The position numbers and the translations under genes are program-made. From assembly GCA_022446825.1 (NCBI GenBank), contig JAKVBY010000027.1:1-49445 (forward strand): a DNA stretch of 49,445 nt, given 5' to 3'. This stretch comes from Pirellulaceae bacterium (GTDB lineage Bacteria; Planctomycetota; Planctomycetia; Pirellulales; Pirellulaceae). The notes below the pieces were generated by a model. That model was given only the letters and a program-made list of their open reading frames with translations, ran no database searches and was not told the DNA's origin. Positions within the stretch are counted from its first letter, which is position 1; each line of letters starts with the position of its first letter. Below are positions 1 through 8,320 of this stretch, in pieces.

Positions 1-657
1 GTCCCTACCTGCCTGGGTCTGCGCATCACGCGGGGCGACGGTGACGTCACTGGCGCCGTGGCCTGGAGTTGCAGGACCTGAAGTGGCGGGACCCGGTGTG
101 GCAGGCGCGACTGCGGTGGCGTCCGGATCGGCTTGGAGTTCAGCATCAACCGCGTCCAGCAACCGCTCATCTTCCTCGTTCAGCACAAGGCCTTCCTCTT
201 GTTGGCCAGCGGCTACTTCTCGCTTGCTGCCTGGCGGTACAGACGCTTGTGGCGGGAGGGTCATATCGCTGGTGACCGTGTCCTCGCTGGGGTTACCGGT
301 GCTGGGGTTACTGGTTGCTGAATTACTGGTTGCTGAATTACTGGGAGGGAGCGTACGTTCTGTCGCCGCTGGCGGGCTCGGCTGGCCTTGGTCTGCAGCC
401 AGGCGGGTCTCGTCGCTGGCCGCCGCGCGGCCCGTCTGACGCACGGTGTTGTCAGCTTGTTTCGAGTGGTCCTGCTGGCCCGGCAGGCCGTTGTCCTGGC
501 CCGGCGGAGGATTGTCTGGGCCGCTGGCCGCGCCGGTATTCTCCGTGTGCTCGGCGGCGGTGTCAGTCTGGTCTGCGTTTTCGGCGGCCGTGTCTGCGTT
601 GTTGGCGGCAGCATCTGGCGGGATACGGCCCGCATCGTCACGAGGTTCTTCCGGCAT
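1..657 (-). CDS. Low-complexity acidic Ala/Thr/Pro-rich protein, partial (C-terminus beyond left edge)
   Basis: The minus-strand frame is open from about 840 to the window edge. I chose the ATG at 657 because AGGAG lies at 671-667, nine bases upstream. About 219 residues are visible and no domain is recognised. The chain begins MPEEPRDDAGRIPPDAAANN and is rich in Ala, Asp, Asn, Thr, Pro and Gln. It contains short repeats such as SNSATSNSATSNPSTGNP and ATPGPATSGPATPG, and one more ordered acidic stretch, NEEDERLLDAVDAEL. This looks like a disordered linker or surface region of a larger protein. It has no signal peptide or membrane segment in the visible part. Upstream in-frame GTG (756) and TTG (804) codons are alternative starts. 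Its function is unknown. Confidence 0.6.
   Translation of the reverse strand, partial: MPEEPRDDAGRIPPDAAANNADTAAENADQTDTAAEHTENTGAASGPDNPPPGQDNGLPGQQDHSKQADNTVRQTGRAAASDETRLAADQGQPSPPAATERTLPPSNSATSNSATSNPSTGNPSEDTVTSDMTLPPQASVPPGSKREVAAGQQEEGLVLNEEDERLLDAVDAELQADPDATAVAPATPGPATSGPATPGHGASDVTVAPRDAQTQAGRD
291..344. repeat. 15-bp tandem repeat inside the low-complexity gene
   Basis: The unit TTACTGGTTGCTGAA occurs at 308-322 and again exactly at 323-337, followed by a partial copy at 338-344 and preceded by a diverged copy. In the minus-strand protein each unit encodes five residues of the SNSAT type, so gain or loss of a unit would keep the frame. Confidence 0.7.
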
Positions 658-786
658 CCAACCAAGCTCCTGGAAACGGGTTCTAAGGCGCAAGCCTGGG
701 GGTTGCCGAGGGGCCGCGCTGAGGAACTCCACGTAGCGCCCCTTATTATGGCCCACAGAAAATGGCCCTGACCAGTCAGGCGCCCT

Positions 787-835
787 AAAAAAAGCCCGCG
801 GCAACGCTGCCTGGGAACAGGCCCGCCGAACGAAA
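787..835 (-). terminator. Possible intrinsic terminator before the partial left-edge gene
   Basis: Read on the minus strand, a GC-rich segment with an inner hairpin GCCTG-TTCC-CAGGC, flanked by CGGC and GCCG that can pair, ends in GCGGGC followed by seven T (plus-strand A 787-793). It would end transcription arriving from the hydrolase gene. The outer stem is short, so this is a moderate call. Confidence 0.4.
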
Positions 836-840
836 AGCCG

Positions 841-1280
841 TTACTGCCAAGCTGTCACTGCCAAGCCGGGACGATAAAACGTTGGCTAGAACCTTACTTG
901 GCGTCTTGCCCCCACTGTCTAGATTTCCACTGTCTAGCTTCACAGTCTAACGCCACAGTCTCTATAAATTTCCCAAGTCTAGATTCCCAAACCTTGCTCT
1001 TCCCTTTTTCACGTCTTGTGTGGCCTGATCTTGGGAATTAGTAACCAGTGTCTTAGGTAAGTAACCAGTGCCTTGGTAAGTAACCAGTGCCTTGCGTTCT
1101 GCCGGCGCTTGATGAGTTCGCCGAGGCAGGCGACAACACCACCACCAGCACGCTGGCTTGCGCGACCACCAGCAAACAGCGGCGGCAGCTTCGGCTACAC
1201 ACGGCTGGGCAGCGCCAGTTTAGTCGCGCAGTCCGGCCGGTGAGCCAAGCAGACGCTTTGCCACACTACGGTGAGGTGCC
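841..1280. other. Repeat-rich intergenic region
   Basis: No gene is supported here. The stretch holds two clusters of short degenerate direct repeats: copies of CACTGTCTAG and related sequence around 912-975, and three near-identical 19-20 bp units at 1040-1097. CTGCCAAGC also repeats near 845-865. A short open plus frame at 1087-1566 is antisense to the hydrolase gene end and is not convincing. Confidence 0.6.
1040..1097. repeat. Three tandem 19-20 bp repeats
   Basis: The units start at 1040, 1060 and 1079 and share AGTAACCAGTG[CT]CTT. The first is 20 bases and differs by a substitution and an insertion; the next two are 19 bases. The array lies between a minus-strand gene end and the next minus-strand gene start, so it could be replication-slippage debris or a protein-binding array. 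Confidence 0.75.
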
Positions 1281-3521
1281 TTACTCCTGCGTCAACAACC
1301 AGCTGGCCACCTCGGACGCGCTGGGCGATTCGGCCGCCACCTGCAGCGCTTGCGCCGCACCGGCTGCCTGGTACGTGGCGGCGATGACTTGGCGTCCCTC
1401 TGCCGATTCTCCGGCGAGTAGCAGGGGGGTTGGGGCCGCTAAGGAAAGCATGCCCGGCAGGTCAAAGTATTTGGCTCCTCCGGGAAGGAAGTCGGGGGAA
1501 TGCAGGTCCGTGACATCATGGAAGCGGAAGCCGGCCGTTTCGATGGCGGCTCGGTCGATGAGGTGACCGGCTTGGGCCAGTGCTGCGGCTGCCCAAGGGC
1601 CCGCTTTGCCCAGCCCGACTAAAAAGATGTGTTGGGGTTTTTCTTCATGGTGCTGCACAAAGCTGATCGTGGTCAGGACATCGTGAACGCGTCGCGCAAA
1701 GAGCGTTGCGTTGTAGCCGAAGGTGTATGCAGCCGCTTCACGAGGATTTTCGACACGTCTAGTTTTTTGTGGAGGGTCGGTTGCGAGAAACTCTCCTTGG
1801 TACAACAGGTCGACTGCCACCACCGCCACCTGGTTCTGGAGCAATTGTTGCACTGCGGCGACCGGTTGACCTGCCGCGTCATACAAGGCCGATTTGCCCC
1901 GCGCATCGAGCCAGATGGCAACGTCGCCCGCCCACTTAGAAGGATAAAAGAAGGCCATTGGCAGCTCTTCGTGATGGGTTTTGTTGCGCACGAGTCCGAC
2001 GATTTCCAGAAAGTCACCGCGATCCCATTTGTTGGTGCGCTCGTATTCCAGTTCTGTGGCCGCGGACAAGCCGCGCCCGACCACGGCGTCGATGCCGCCG
2101 CCGACGACTTGACGGAACTCGGCCAGCGAGTCCGTGTCGGTCGGAATGAGCTCGTGCAGTTGCCGCTGGGCGTCGTCATGCCAGGTTGCGAGCAAGGCGG
2201 TTTCGAATTTGTCACCTCCGGCCGGTTGCGGATGGGCTGCGTCCCACACGGTCATTTCGGCGCTCGACAGACGCGGGAACTCGCCTTCCTGAGTCGGTTG
2301 CTTGCTGCCTAACTGCAGATGTTCGTTGAACCAAGCGTACATGGCCTGACGACTGGGCAAGTTGTAGTTATGGCCGAACTCCACGCGTGAGTGGAGCATG
2401 AGGTTGTCGGGGGCCCCCAGCATTTGGAAATGTTGCTGTAATTCGGGAAAGCCTTTGGTGACCATCTCTTTGGTCCAGTCATCCGCGGCGGTCAAGCCGA
2501 GCGGCTTGGGAGCGAACATGGCGGCGAAATGAATATTTCCCATCCCGACGCGCAAACAACTCGAATTTTCGCAGGTGCAGCCTCCCTGCATGGCGGTGGA
2601 GACCATCACGCAGGGCATCGATGCCGTTACCCGGGGATCGAGCGCGGAAACCATAAAGGTTTGGGTTCCCCCGCCACTGGCGCCGGTGACACCAATACGA
2701 CTTGGGTCGACGTCCTCTAGCTGGCTGACAAAGTCGATGGCACGGATTGAGTTGTAGGTCTGCAGCCCCATGACCGATTGCAGTTGCGATTCCGCTTGCG
2801 GGCTGAATAAGCCCCAATCTTCTGCCGCGTTCATTTTCGGGCGTTGTGTGGCAAAGCGATGTGCCAGATCGAAACTAATCTGTTGGCAATCCGCATAGCC
2901 GATCATGTCATAATGAAACACGACGCAGCCCAGGCGGGCCAATTGAACACAGCGGGACTGCAGAGGGCTGCGGCCACTTTCGATGGATGCTTCGGCCTCT
3001 TGCTCGATTTCGGTCTTTACCGCGGCCAAGGCGTTGTCGTAAAAGCGGCCCTGACTCCAGTGGCCGTGGGGGCAGAGGACGGCCGGTTTTTTACCGGTAC
3101 CGTGCTTGGGACGATAGAGACTACCGGTGACGTAAAAGCCGGGAAAGCTTTCAAAGTAGGCTTTTTCGATAGTGTAGTCCCCTTGGTCCAATAAACTGTG
3201 GATGACCGGTTTCAAGGGAGTCTTTTTGGGCAGTGGCCAGAGCCCTTGCGACACGAGCATTTGCCGGCGAATTTGCTCGGCCCGTAAATGCCAGGCTTGG
3301 GGTGTTGGGGAAACCGTAAAGGGAAAGTAACCATTCAGATCTTGCAGCGGTTGTAGGCGTTGGTCTTGGGGAAGTTGTCCTTCCGGCAGCACACGTGGAC
3401 CGGCAGCGAAGGCCGGGAAACTGCCGAGGCAGAGAACCAGCAGCAGGGCAGGGCGAGAGGAAGGGCTGCGGCGGCGAGTCGGGAGAGAATAACGTCGATC
3501 GATTCTTTTGAGGGCTCGCAT
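1281..3521 (-). CDS. Secreted tandem alpha/beta-hydrolase (acetyl xylan esterase-like)
   Basis: This predicted exported esterase has 746 residues from the ATG at 3521, chosen because AAGGA lies nine bases upstream and a signal peptide (ALLLVLCLGSFPAFAA) follows. An open frame continues to 3563. The first domain (about 50-410) has the nucleophile elbow GASGGG with Ser282 and a candidate catalytic His384 in FGHNYN, as in the acetyl-xylan-esterase/dienelactone-hydrolase-like group. A cysteine cluster, GGCTCENSSC, follows the nucleophile. The second half (about 430-746) resembles another hydrolase fold, but the elbow position reads GLGKAG, with Lys639 where Ser is expected, so it is probably inactive. 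The substrate is unknown; an ester on a polysaccharide is the best guess from the family. It stands alone downstream of sixA. Confidence 0.75.
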   Translation of the reverse strand: MRALKRIDRRYSLPTRRRSPSSRPALLLVLCLGSFPAFAAGPRVLPEGQLPQDQRLQPLQDLNGYFPFTVSPTPQAWHLRAEQIRRQMLVSQGLWPLPKKTPLKPVIHSLLDQGDYTIEKAYFESFPGFYVTGSLYRPKHGTGKKPAVLCPHGHWSQGRFYDNALAAVKTEIEQEAEASIESGRSPLQSRCVQLARLGCVVFHYDMIGYADCQQISFDLAHRFATQRPKMNAAEDWGLFSPQAESQLQSVMGLQTYNSIRAIDFVSQLEDVDPSRIGVTGASGGGTQTFMVSALDPRVTASMPCVMVSTAMQGGCTCENSSCLRVGMGNIHFAAMFAPKPLGLTAADDWTKEMVTKGFPELQQHFQMLGAPDNLMLHSRVEFGHNYNLPSRQAMYAWFNEHLQLGSKQPTQEGEFPRLSSAEMTVWDAAHPQPAGGDKFETALLATWHDDAQRQLHELIPTDTDSLAEFRQVVGGGIDAVVGRGLSAATELEYERTNKWDRGDFLEIVGLVRNKTHHEELPMAFFYPSKWAGDVAIWLDARGKSALYDAAGQPVAAVQQLLQNQVAVVAVDLLYQGEFLATDPPQKTRRVENPREAAAYTFGYNATLFARRVHDVLTTISFVQHHEEKPQHIFLVGLGKAGPWAAAALAQAGHLIDRAAIETAGFRFHDVTDLHSPDFLPGGAKYFDLPGMLSLAAPTPLLLAGESAEGRQVIAATYQAAGAAQALQVAAESPSASEVASWLLTQE

Positions 3522-3660
3522 CAGAGCAATTCCTTTCATGAGAGACGCAGCGTGGACCAGCACAATACCCAGCCAAGGGGAGTGACTCGCAGAGCGGTTG
3601 CACGCGCGGCGGACGACCTGTTCAGGGGAGAGGCTCGGTGCGGTTTAGTTTAGGTGAATC

Positions 3661-3700
3661 GAGTGGCCGATTCCACTCCCAGACCTCTATAATTTAGAGG
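3661..3700. promoter_or_regulatory. Pair of adjacent perfect hairpins between sixA and the hydrolase gene
   Basis: GAGTGG (3661-3666) pairs with CCACTC (3673-3678), and CCTCTA (3684-3689) pairs with TAGAGG (3695-3700). They sit just after the sixA stop and about 140 bases before the hydrolase start. No T-run follows, so they may be a processed 3' end, an operator pair or a leader structure. Confidence 0.3.
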
Positions 3701-3714
3701 GTGCCCAGAGAGCA

Positions 3715-4203
3715 TCAGAGCTCTTTGGGACGCCAGAAATCGACTAGGCTGTGGGAGCCGTTGAGAGTCAGTTCTGGCCAAGTTGCCAATTCACAGCGCA
3801 CGTGGGCGAGGGCCGCTGTCGGAAACGATTCATGAACTCCGGTAAGCTGTGCCGCTAAGTTTTCCATTCCCGGGTTGTGCCCGACCACCAAGACACGCGT
3901 GATCTCGTCTGGCAAGGACCCGAGCTTTTCGACATAAGTTGCGGGGGGCGCGAGGTAGAAATCGCCGTACCATTCGATTGGACCTGTATACGCACAGGCG
4001 GCGACGACCCGTTCGGTGGTGGTGCGTGCGCGCGTGGCGGTCGAACTGATGATCAAGTCGGGAATCAAATCTTGCTGTGCAATCAGTTGTCCCATACGCG
4101 GCGCGGCTGCCAGGCCACGTTCGTTGAGTGGGCGGTCATGGTCTGACAGACTCGCATCGCTCCAACTCGATTTGGCATGTCTCAGGATGAGCAATGTTTT
4201 CAT
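3715..4203 (-). CDS. sixA: Phosphohistidine phosphatase, SixA type
   Basis: The 162-residue cytoplasmic protein belongs to the histidine phosphatase (phosphoglycerate mutase-like) superfamily. The N-terminal LRHAKSSW carries the Arg-His pair whose His forms the phospho-enzyme; ATRARTT supplies the second basic site and VVGHNPGMENL the second catalytic His. The length fits SixA proteins, which remove phosphate from phosphohistidine. It lies downstream of ppk in the same direction. SixA homologues are often found near polyphosphate genes, so a role in that pathway is possible but unproven. No clear ribosome-binding site precedes the ATG. Confidence 0.85.
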   Translation of the reverse strand: MKTLLILRHAKSSWSDASLSDHDRPLNERGLAAAPRMGQLIAQQDLIPDLIISSTATRARTTTERVVAACAYTGPIEWYGDFYLAPPATYVEKLGSLPDEITRVLVVGHNPGMENLAAQLTGVHESFPTAALAHVRCELATWPELTLNGSHSLVDFWRPKEL

Positions 4204-4557
4204 ATTTTTCTAACCGAACATGTTTGTAGGGGTATTCGTGGGTTACTTTCTCGTATCACGGTGTAGGTCGCGAGGCATTTTTCGCCATTTTTTCCGTCTC
4301 TCGGTTCGTCGGAACCCTGCCGTGAATTCGAGGCAAGCCAGTGACCAAACGGGTAAGCAAACGCCGCTGAGGGTGAAATCAAAAAAAGGCCGCTGAGCTT
4401 GCGTTGCCACTTTGCAGCAGCGCGATTTAGTCTAGAGGTCTGCGCAGTCGCCGGCAAGTTTTTCGTCCTGCTGCCACAGTCGAACTGAGCGGGGCAGCAT
4501 GTTGCCTCGCCGAATGCCGATGCGGCTAGTGTTTAACCGGTTAGGTGAAGAAGGCGA
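4204..4557. other. Intergenic region between sixA and ppk
   Basis: No convincing gene. An 85-codon minus frame (4457-4200) overlaps the sixA start by ATGA, but its product looks random and lacks a ribosome-binding site. The stretch contains a candidate ppk terminator around 4381-4422. Confidence 0.6.
4381..4422 (-). terminator. Candidate intrinsic terminator downstream of ppk
   Basis: On the minus strand CGCTG (4422-4418) can pair with CAGCG (4395-4391), with a further TGC/GCA pairing inside. The stem is followed by GCC and seven T (plus-strand A 4381-4387). It is 136-177 bases after the ppk stop. The stem is short, so confidence is moderate. Confidence 0.4.
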
Positions 4558-6666
4558 TCACCGCCCGCTCGACGCCCGATGCGGCTCAAACACGGCGAGT
4601 CGTGAGTTCTTGGCATCCTTGACCGCCTGTTTGGCTTGTTCAAAGAGCGCTAACTGACTCCGGAAGGGTTTGCTACGTTCTTTCCGCTTCATCGCCAGGT
4701 AAGTGCCATCGGCGGTCAAAATGCGGGCTTTGACGTTGTCGCGGAAATGCGCGTCGAGATACGCAATGAGTTGTTTGCGACAGCTCGGGTTGTCGATCGG
4801 GATGAGTAATTCAACTCGGCGATCGAGATTTCGTTGCATCCAATCGGCGCTGGAAATGAATACCCGCTCATCGCCGCCATGACGAAAATGAAAAATGCGC
4901 GCATGTTCTAAGTAGCGGTCAACAATACTAATGACTTGGATATTTTCACTGAGTCCCTCGATGCCGGGACGCAGACAACAGATCCCACGTACATTTAATT
5001 TGATCTTTACGCCTGCTTGGGAAGCGGCGTACAGCGCATCGATTATCTCGGGATCCACAAGGGAATTTAATTTTGCGGTAATGCTGGCTTTTTGGCCTTG
5101 CTCCTTGCGGCGAGTTTCCGTCTCGATCATTTCAATAATGGTCTCGCGCATGCCGAGTGGAGCGGCATCCAGTTTGCGATATTGTTGGGGTTGGGAGTAA
5201 CCGGTAATGGAATTAAAGAAAACGGTTGCGTCTGCTCCGAGGTCATTGTCCGCCGTCAAGTAGCTGATGTCGCCATAGAACTTAGCTGTAATTTCGTTGT
5301 AGTTCCCGGTACTAAAATGGACGTAACGTTGAATGCCGTACGGTTCCCGGCGTACTACGATGCATACTTTGGCGTGCGTTTTCAGTCCTTTGACACCATA
5401 GATGACTTGGACCCCAGATTGTTCGAGGTTTTTCGCCCACTCGATGTTTTGCGCTTCATCGAAACGCGCTTTCAATTCGACAATCACGGTCACGTTCTTG
5501 CCGTTGGCCGCGGCGCGTTTGAGCGACGTGACGATGGGACTGTTGCGGCTCGTACGATAAAGGGTTTGTTTGATAGCGAGCACTTCGGGATCGTCCGCGG
5601 CTTCTTCCAGTAGTCGAATCACCGGGTAGAAACTGTCGTAGGGATGGTAGAGCACGACGTCGTGTTGACTGAGTGTGTCGAAAATGCTTGCCGTTAAATC
5701 GACTTGCGGCGACGCCTGAGAGGGCCAGGCTTCATAAAGTAGTTCGTCGAATCCGGAGATGTCGGATAATTGCATGAACGCGGAGAGGTCGAGCGGTCCC
5801 GGGCTCTTGTAGGTTTCCTTATTGCTGATCGCAAGTGCTGATTGCAAAAAGTTAACCATGGGCGTGGATGCCCGCTCGGCGATCTCCAATCTAACGCAGG
5901 CACTAATCTTGCGGGCGTCCAGCACCTCTTCCATCCCGTGCAATAAATCGAGTGCTGCATCTTCTCGGACGGACATGTCTGCGTCCCGAGCAAGACGGAA
6001 AGGAACTGCTTCTACGACCTCATCACCGGGAAAAAAACGGTCGATAAACAATTCGACGATCTCTTCGAGCAGGGTGTACGTGTAGGCTCCTTCCGAAGCC
6101 ACCGTCAGAAAACGTCGTACGGGTCCGGTAAATGGAATTACAGCAAACCGCGGTTCGTCTTCTTCGTTGGGCGTTAAACGAACACACATGTTGAGCTGGC
6201 GTGTTTTCAAGAGGGGGAAATCTTTCGCCGAGCTGACTGCTTGTGGCGAAAGAATCGTGGATATCTCGGTATCAAAGAGATGTTCTAAGCTTTGGGTTTG
6301 TTTGGGGTTTAGCTCGGCGCGAGTCAGGCGTTGCATTCCTGCTTGGGTCAGTTCCGGCTCCAAGTCGTCTGTCAGGCAGGCATACTGTTCCTGTATCATT
6401 TGTCGCGCTCGTTCACCGATCGCGACTAACTGTTGCCGCGGTGTCATCCCTGCGGGATCCTTGGATTTGCGACCTTGTTCCACGAGGCGCTGTAGACTAC
6501 CGACCCGTACCATGAAGAATTCGTCCAAGTTGGACGCCGTGATCGCCAGAAATTTTAAACGTTCTAGCAAGGGGACAGTCGGGTTGCGGGCCTCGTCAAG
6601 CACTCGCTGATTGAATTCCAGCCAGCTCAATTCGCGATTGAGATATTTGGAGTCTGAGTTTTTCAT
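4558..6666 (-). CDS. ppk: Polyphosphate kinase 1
   Basis: PPK1 transfers the gamma-phosphate of ATP onto growing inorganic polyphosphate, through a phosphohistidine enzyme intermediate. The 702 residues from the ATG at 6666 match the family length. The N-domain has SNLDEFFMVRVG, the head domain follows, and the two phospholipase-D-like catalytic domains carry His431 in KTHAKV and His588 in YLEHARIF, equivalent to the two essential His residues of E. coli PPK. A TTG at 6678 in frame is an alternative start. The gene starts 17 bases after the ppx stop, so the two are almost certainly co-transcribed and perhaps translationally coupled. It is intact, with no odd features. Confidence 0.97.
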   Translation of the reverse strand: MKNSDSKYLNRELSWLEFNQRVLDEARNPTVPLLERLKFLAITASNLDEFFMVRVGSLQRLVEQGRKSKDPAGMTPRQQLVAIGERARQMIQEQYACLTDDLEPELTQAGMQRLTRAELNPKQTQSLEHLFDTEISTILSPQAVSSAKDFPLLKTRQLNMCVRLTPNEEDEPRFAVIPFTGPVRRFLTVASEGAYTYTLLEEIVELFIDRFFPGDEVVEAVPFRLARDADMSVREDAALDLLHGMEEVLDARKISACVRLEIAERASTPMVNFLQSALAISNKETYKSPGPLDLSAFMQLSDISGFDELLYEAWPSQASPQVDLTASIFDTLSQHDVVLYHPYDSFYPVIRLLEEAADDPEVLAIKQTLYRTSRNSPIVTSLKRAAANGKNVTVIVELKARFDEAQNIEWAKNLEQSGVQVIYGVKGLKTHAKVCIVVRREPYGIQRYVHFSTGNYNEITAKFYGDISYLTADNDLGADATVFFNSITGYSQPQQYRKLDAAPLGMRETIIEMIETETRRKEQGQKASITAKLNSLVDPEIIDALYAASQAGVKIKLNVRGICCLRPGIEGLSENIQVISIVDRYLEHARIFHFRHGGDERVFISSADWMQRNLDRRVELLIPIDNPSCRKQLIAYLDAHFRDNVKARILTADGTYLAMKRKERSKPFRSQLALFEQAKQAVKDAKNSRLAVFEPHRASSGR

Positions 6667-6683
6667 GGTTTTTATCAAGAAGG

Positions 6684-8267
6684 TTAATTTTGGATGGTGC
6701 GCAACAGAACTTGCAGGCCAAAAACTTCCTCTACGAGTGAGGCGTTCTGAGTAACTTCGAGTTGTTCCAGTGACAAGTCTTCGATATTAGGAATGGCGAT
6801 CAACAATCGACCTTTTTCAATCGAACATTGTACTTCGTGAATGCGTTGACTGCGCGAGGTGTCGAGTGCCACGGCGATCCGCAAAATGGCGGCAAGTTTT
6901 GAAACCGTGACGCGTTCTTCTCGGGAGAGCCGTGAATATCCATCGTGGCGGGGTTGAGGTGATGCCCGGCGATGATAACGAGCGACGAGGGCAACCAGCA
7001 GCAGATTACGCTGGCCGAGCCCGAAAAGCTCACTATTTTGAATCAAATACATCGAGTGCTTATGCCTGCTGCGCATGCTGATGTAGTTGCCAATTTCATG
7101 TAACAAGGCGGCCACGTGGAGAATTAACTCAAAGTGCGCATCCAGCTGATGCTCTTCCTGTAGTTGACTAAAAAGAGATTTCGCCAGCATGGCTACATGC
7201 TTGGCGTGGTTTTCGTCGAAATCGAATTTGCGACCAAGATCAATTGTAGATCGCAGGACTTGTTTGCTGAACTCCTCCATCCAGGCGTGTTGGGCGGCAA
7301 AATTTTGTAGCAATCCATCGCGTAAATTCGTATCGGTTACAACTAGATTGGTGAGTCCGACTGCTTGGGCTAACTGCACGTATGCTAGCAGCGCCGGGCC
7401 GACCGTCTCGGCATCTGCAAAGCTTAAATGGAACCGACGCACAATTTCATCGACGCTTAAAGCAAGCAATTCGTCGGTGAGTTTTTCAAGTGCCGTCACG
7501 GGTATGCGTGCCAGACTGGAGGTGTCCCAATCGGGAATCAGCTGACGAGTGGCAAAGCGAATATCTCCACCCAGAGCAATCATTTCAAGTTGTCCGGCTG
7601 GAATAATGTCATGTCGAAACTCTTCGATGGTCCGCTCGATTTGCCCTTCCATGATTCCACGCTGTTTGGACTCGGGAGCCCGATATCTTTCCAGCGTTTG
7701 TTTTAGTCGCAAGGCTCCCAGTCGATATGTTTGGGCAAAAACGACATCGCCGCGTTTGACAACCAGGATTTCGGTGCTGCCGCCGCCCACTTCGATTACG
7801 ATGGTTTGGGAAGATAGGAGGGAGGGCTCTGATTCAAGAAACGGTCGGATTCCCAGGTAGGTGAAGCCGTTTACTTCAGCTTCCTCGAGTGGCTCGACTT
7901 CGATGCCTGTGGCGATAAAAACTCGATCTAGAAAAGCCAATCGATTACGTGCTTCGCGGACCGCGCTCGTAGCAATGACGCGAATGTGCTCTGGGTCGTC
8001 GATACCGTACTCTTCGAGTTTTTGACGATAAACTTTTAACACGCGGACACAGTCTTCGATGGTGCTCTTTTTAATCTGGCCCGACGTAAAAGTATCTTTG
8101 CCGAGATTCACGGTTTGCGAGAGGGTGTCCAGTGTCCGCACGTTCCCGTCGGGGTCGATTTCGGCGATGGCCATACGGATGGATGTCGTGCCGATATCGA
8201 TCACAGCGACCGGTGCCGATCCATGTTTTGCTGTGACTTCACATAATTCGTCAGGTAAGGTCGCCAT
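6684..8267 (-). CDS. ppx: Exopolyphosphatase / guanosine pentaphosphatase family with C-terminal HD-type domain
   Basis: Ppx/GppA enzymes release terminal phosphate from polyphosphate or convert pppGpp to ppGpp. The 527-residue protein has the ASKHA fold: phosphate-1 motif AVIDIGTTSIRMAI (21-34), the phosphate-2 motif VIEVGGGSTEILV near 155, and a Gly-rich adenosine-type motif, MIALGGDIRFA. The C-terminal third has an HD-like helical domain (LLHEIGNYIS, then HKHSMYLI), as in long Ppx proteins. It sits between the ROK kinase (53 bases upstream) and ppk. Polyphosphate hydrolysis is the likelier role given ppk next door. No ribosome-binding site is visible. Confidence 0.93.
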   Translation of the reverse strand: MATLPDELCEVTAKHGSAPVAVIDIGTTSIRMAIAEIDPDGNVRTLDTLSQTVNLGKDTFTSGQIKKSTIEDCVRVLKVYRQKLEEYGIDDPEHIRVIATSAVREARNRLAFLDRVFIATGIEVEPLEEAEVNGFTYLGIRPFLESEPSLLSSQTIVIEVGGGSTEILVVKRGDVVFAQTYRLGALRLKQTLERYRAPESKQRGIMEGQIERTIEEFRHDIIPAGQLEMIALGGDIRFATRQLIPDWDTSSLARIPVTALEKLTDELLALSVDEIVRRFHLSFADAETVGPALLAYVQLAQAVGLTNLVVTDTNLRDGLLQNFAAQHAWMEEFSKQVLRSTIDLGRKFDFDENHAKHVAMLAKSLFSQLQEEHQLDAHFELILHVAALLHEIGNYISMRSRHKHSMYLIQNSELFGLGQRNLLLVALVARYHRRASPQPRHDGYSRLSREERVTVSKLAAILRIAVALDTSRSQRIHEVQCSIEKGRLLIAIPNIEDLSLEQLEVTQNASLVEEVFGLQVLLRTIQN

Positions 8268-8320
8268 AATTTTGTTGGGGGTATTTGTTTAAAAGTAAGG
8301 GCCCTGTGAACAGAATGTAA

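Noticed and set aside
1629-2312. Long plus-strand frame (227 codons) over the hydrolase gene
   Set aside because: It is antisense to a domain-supported hydrolase; its product has no domain and arises from codon bias on the other strand.
4200-4457. 85-codon minus frame overlapping the sixA start by ATGA
   Set aside because: The ATGA overlap suggested coupling, but the product looks random, no ribosome-binding site was seen, and it contains the candidate ppk terminator.
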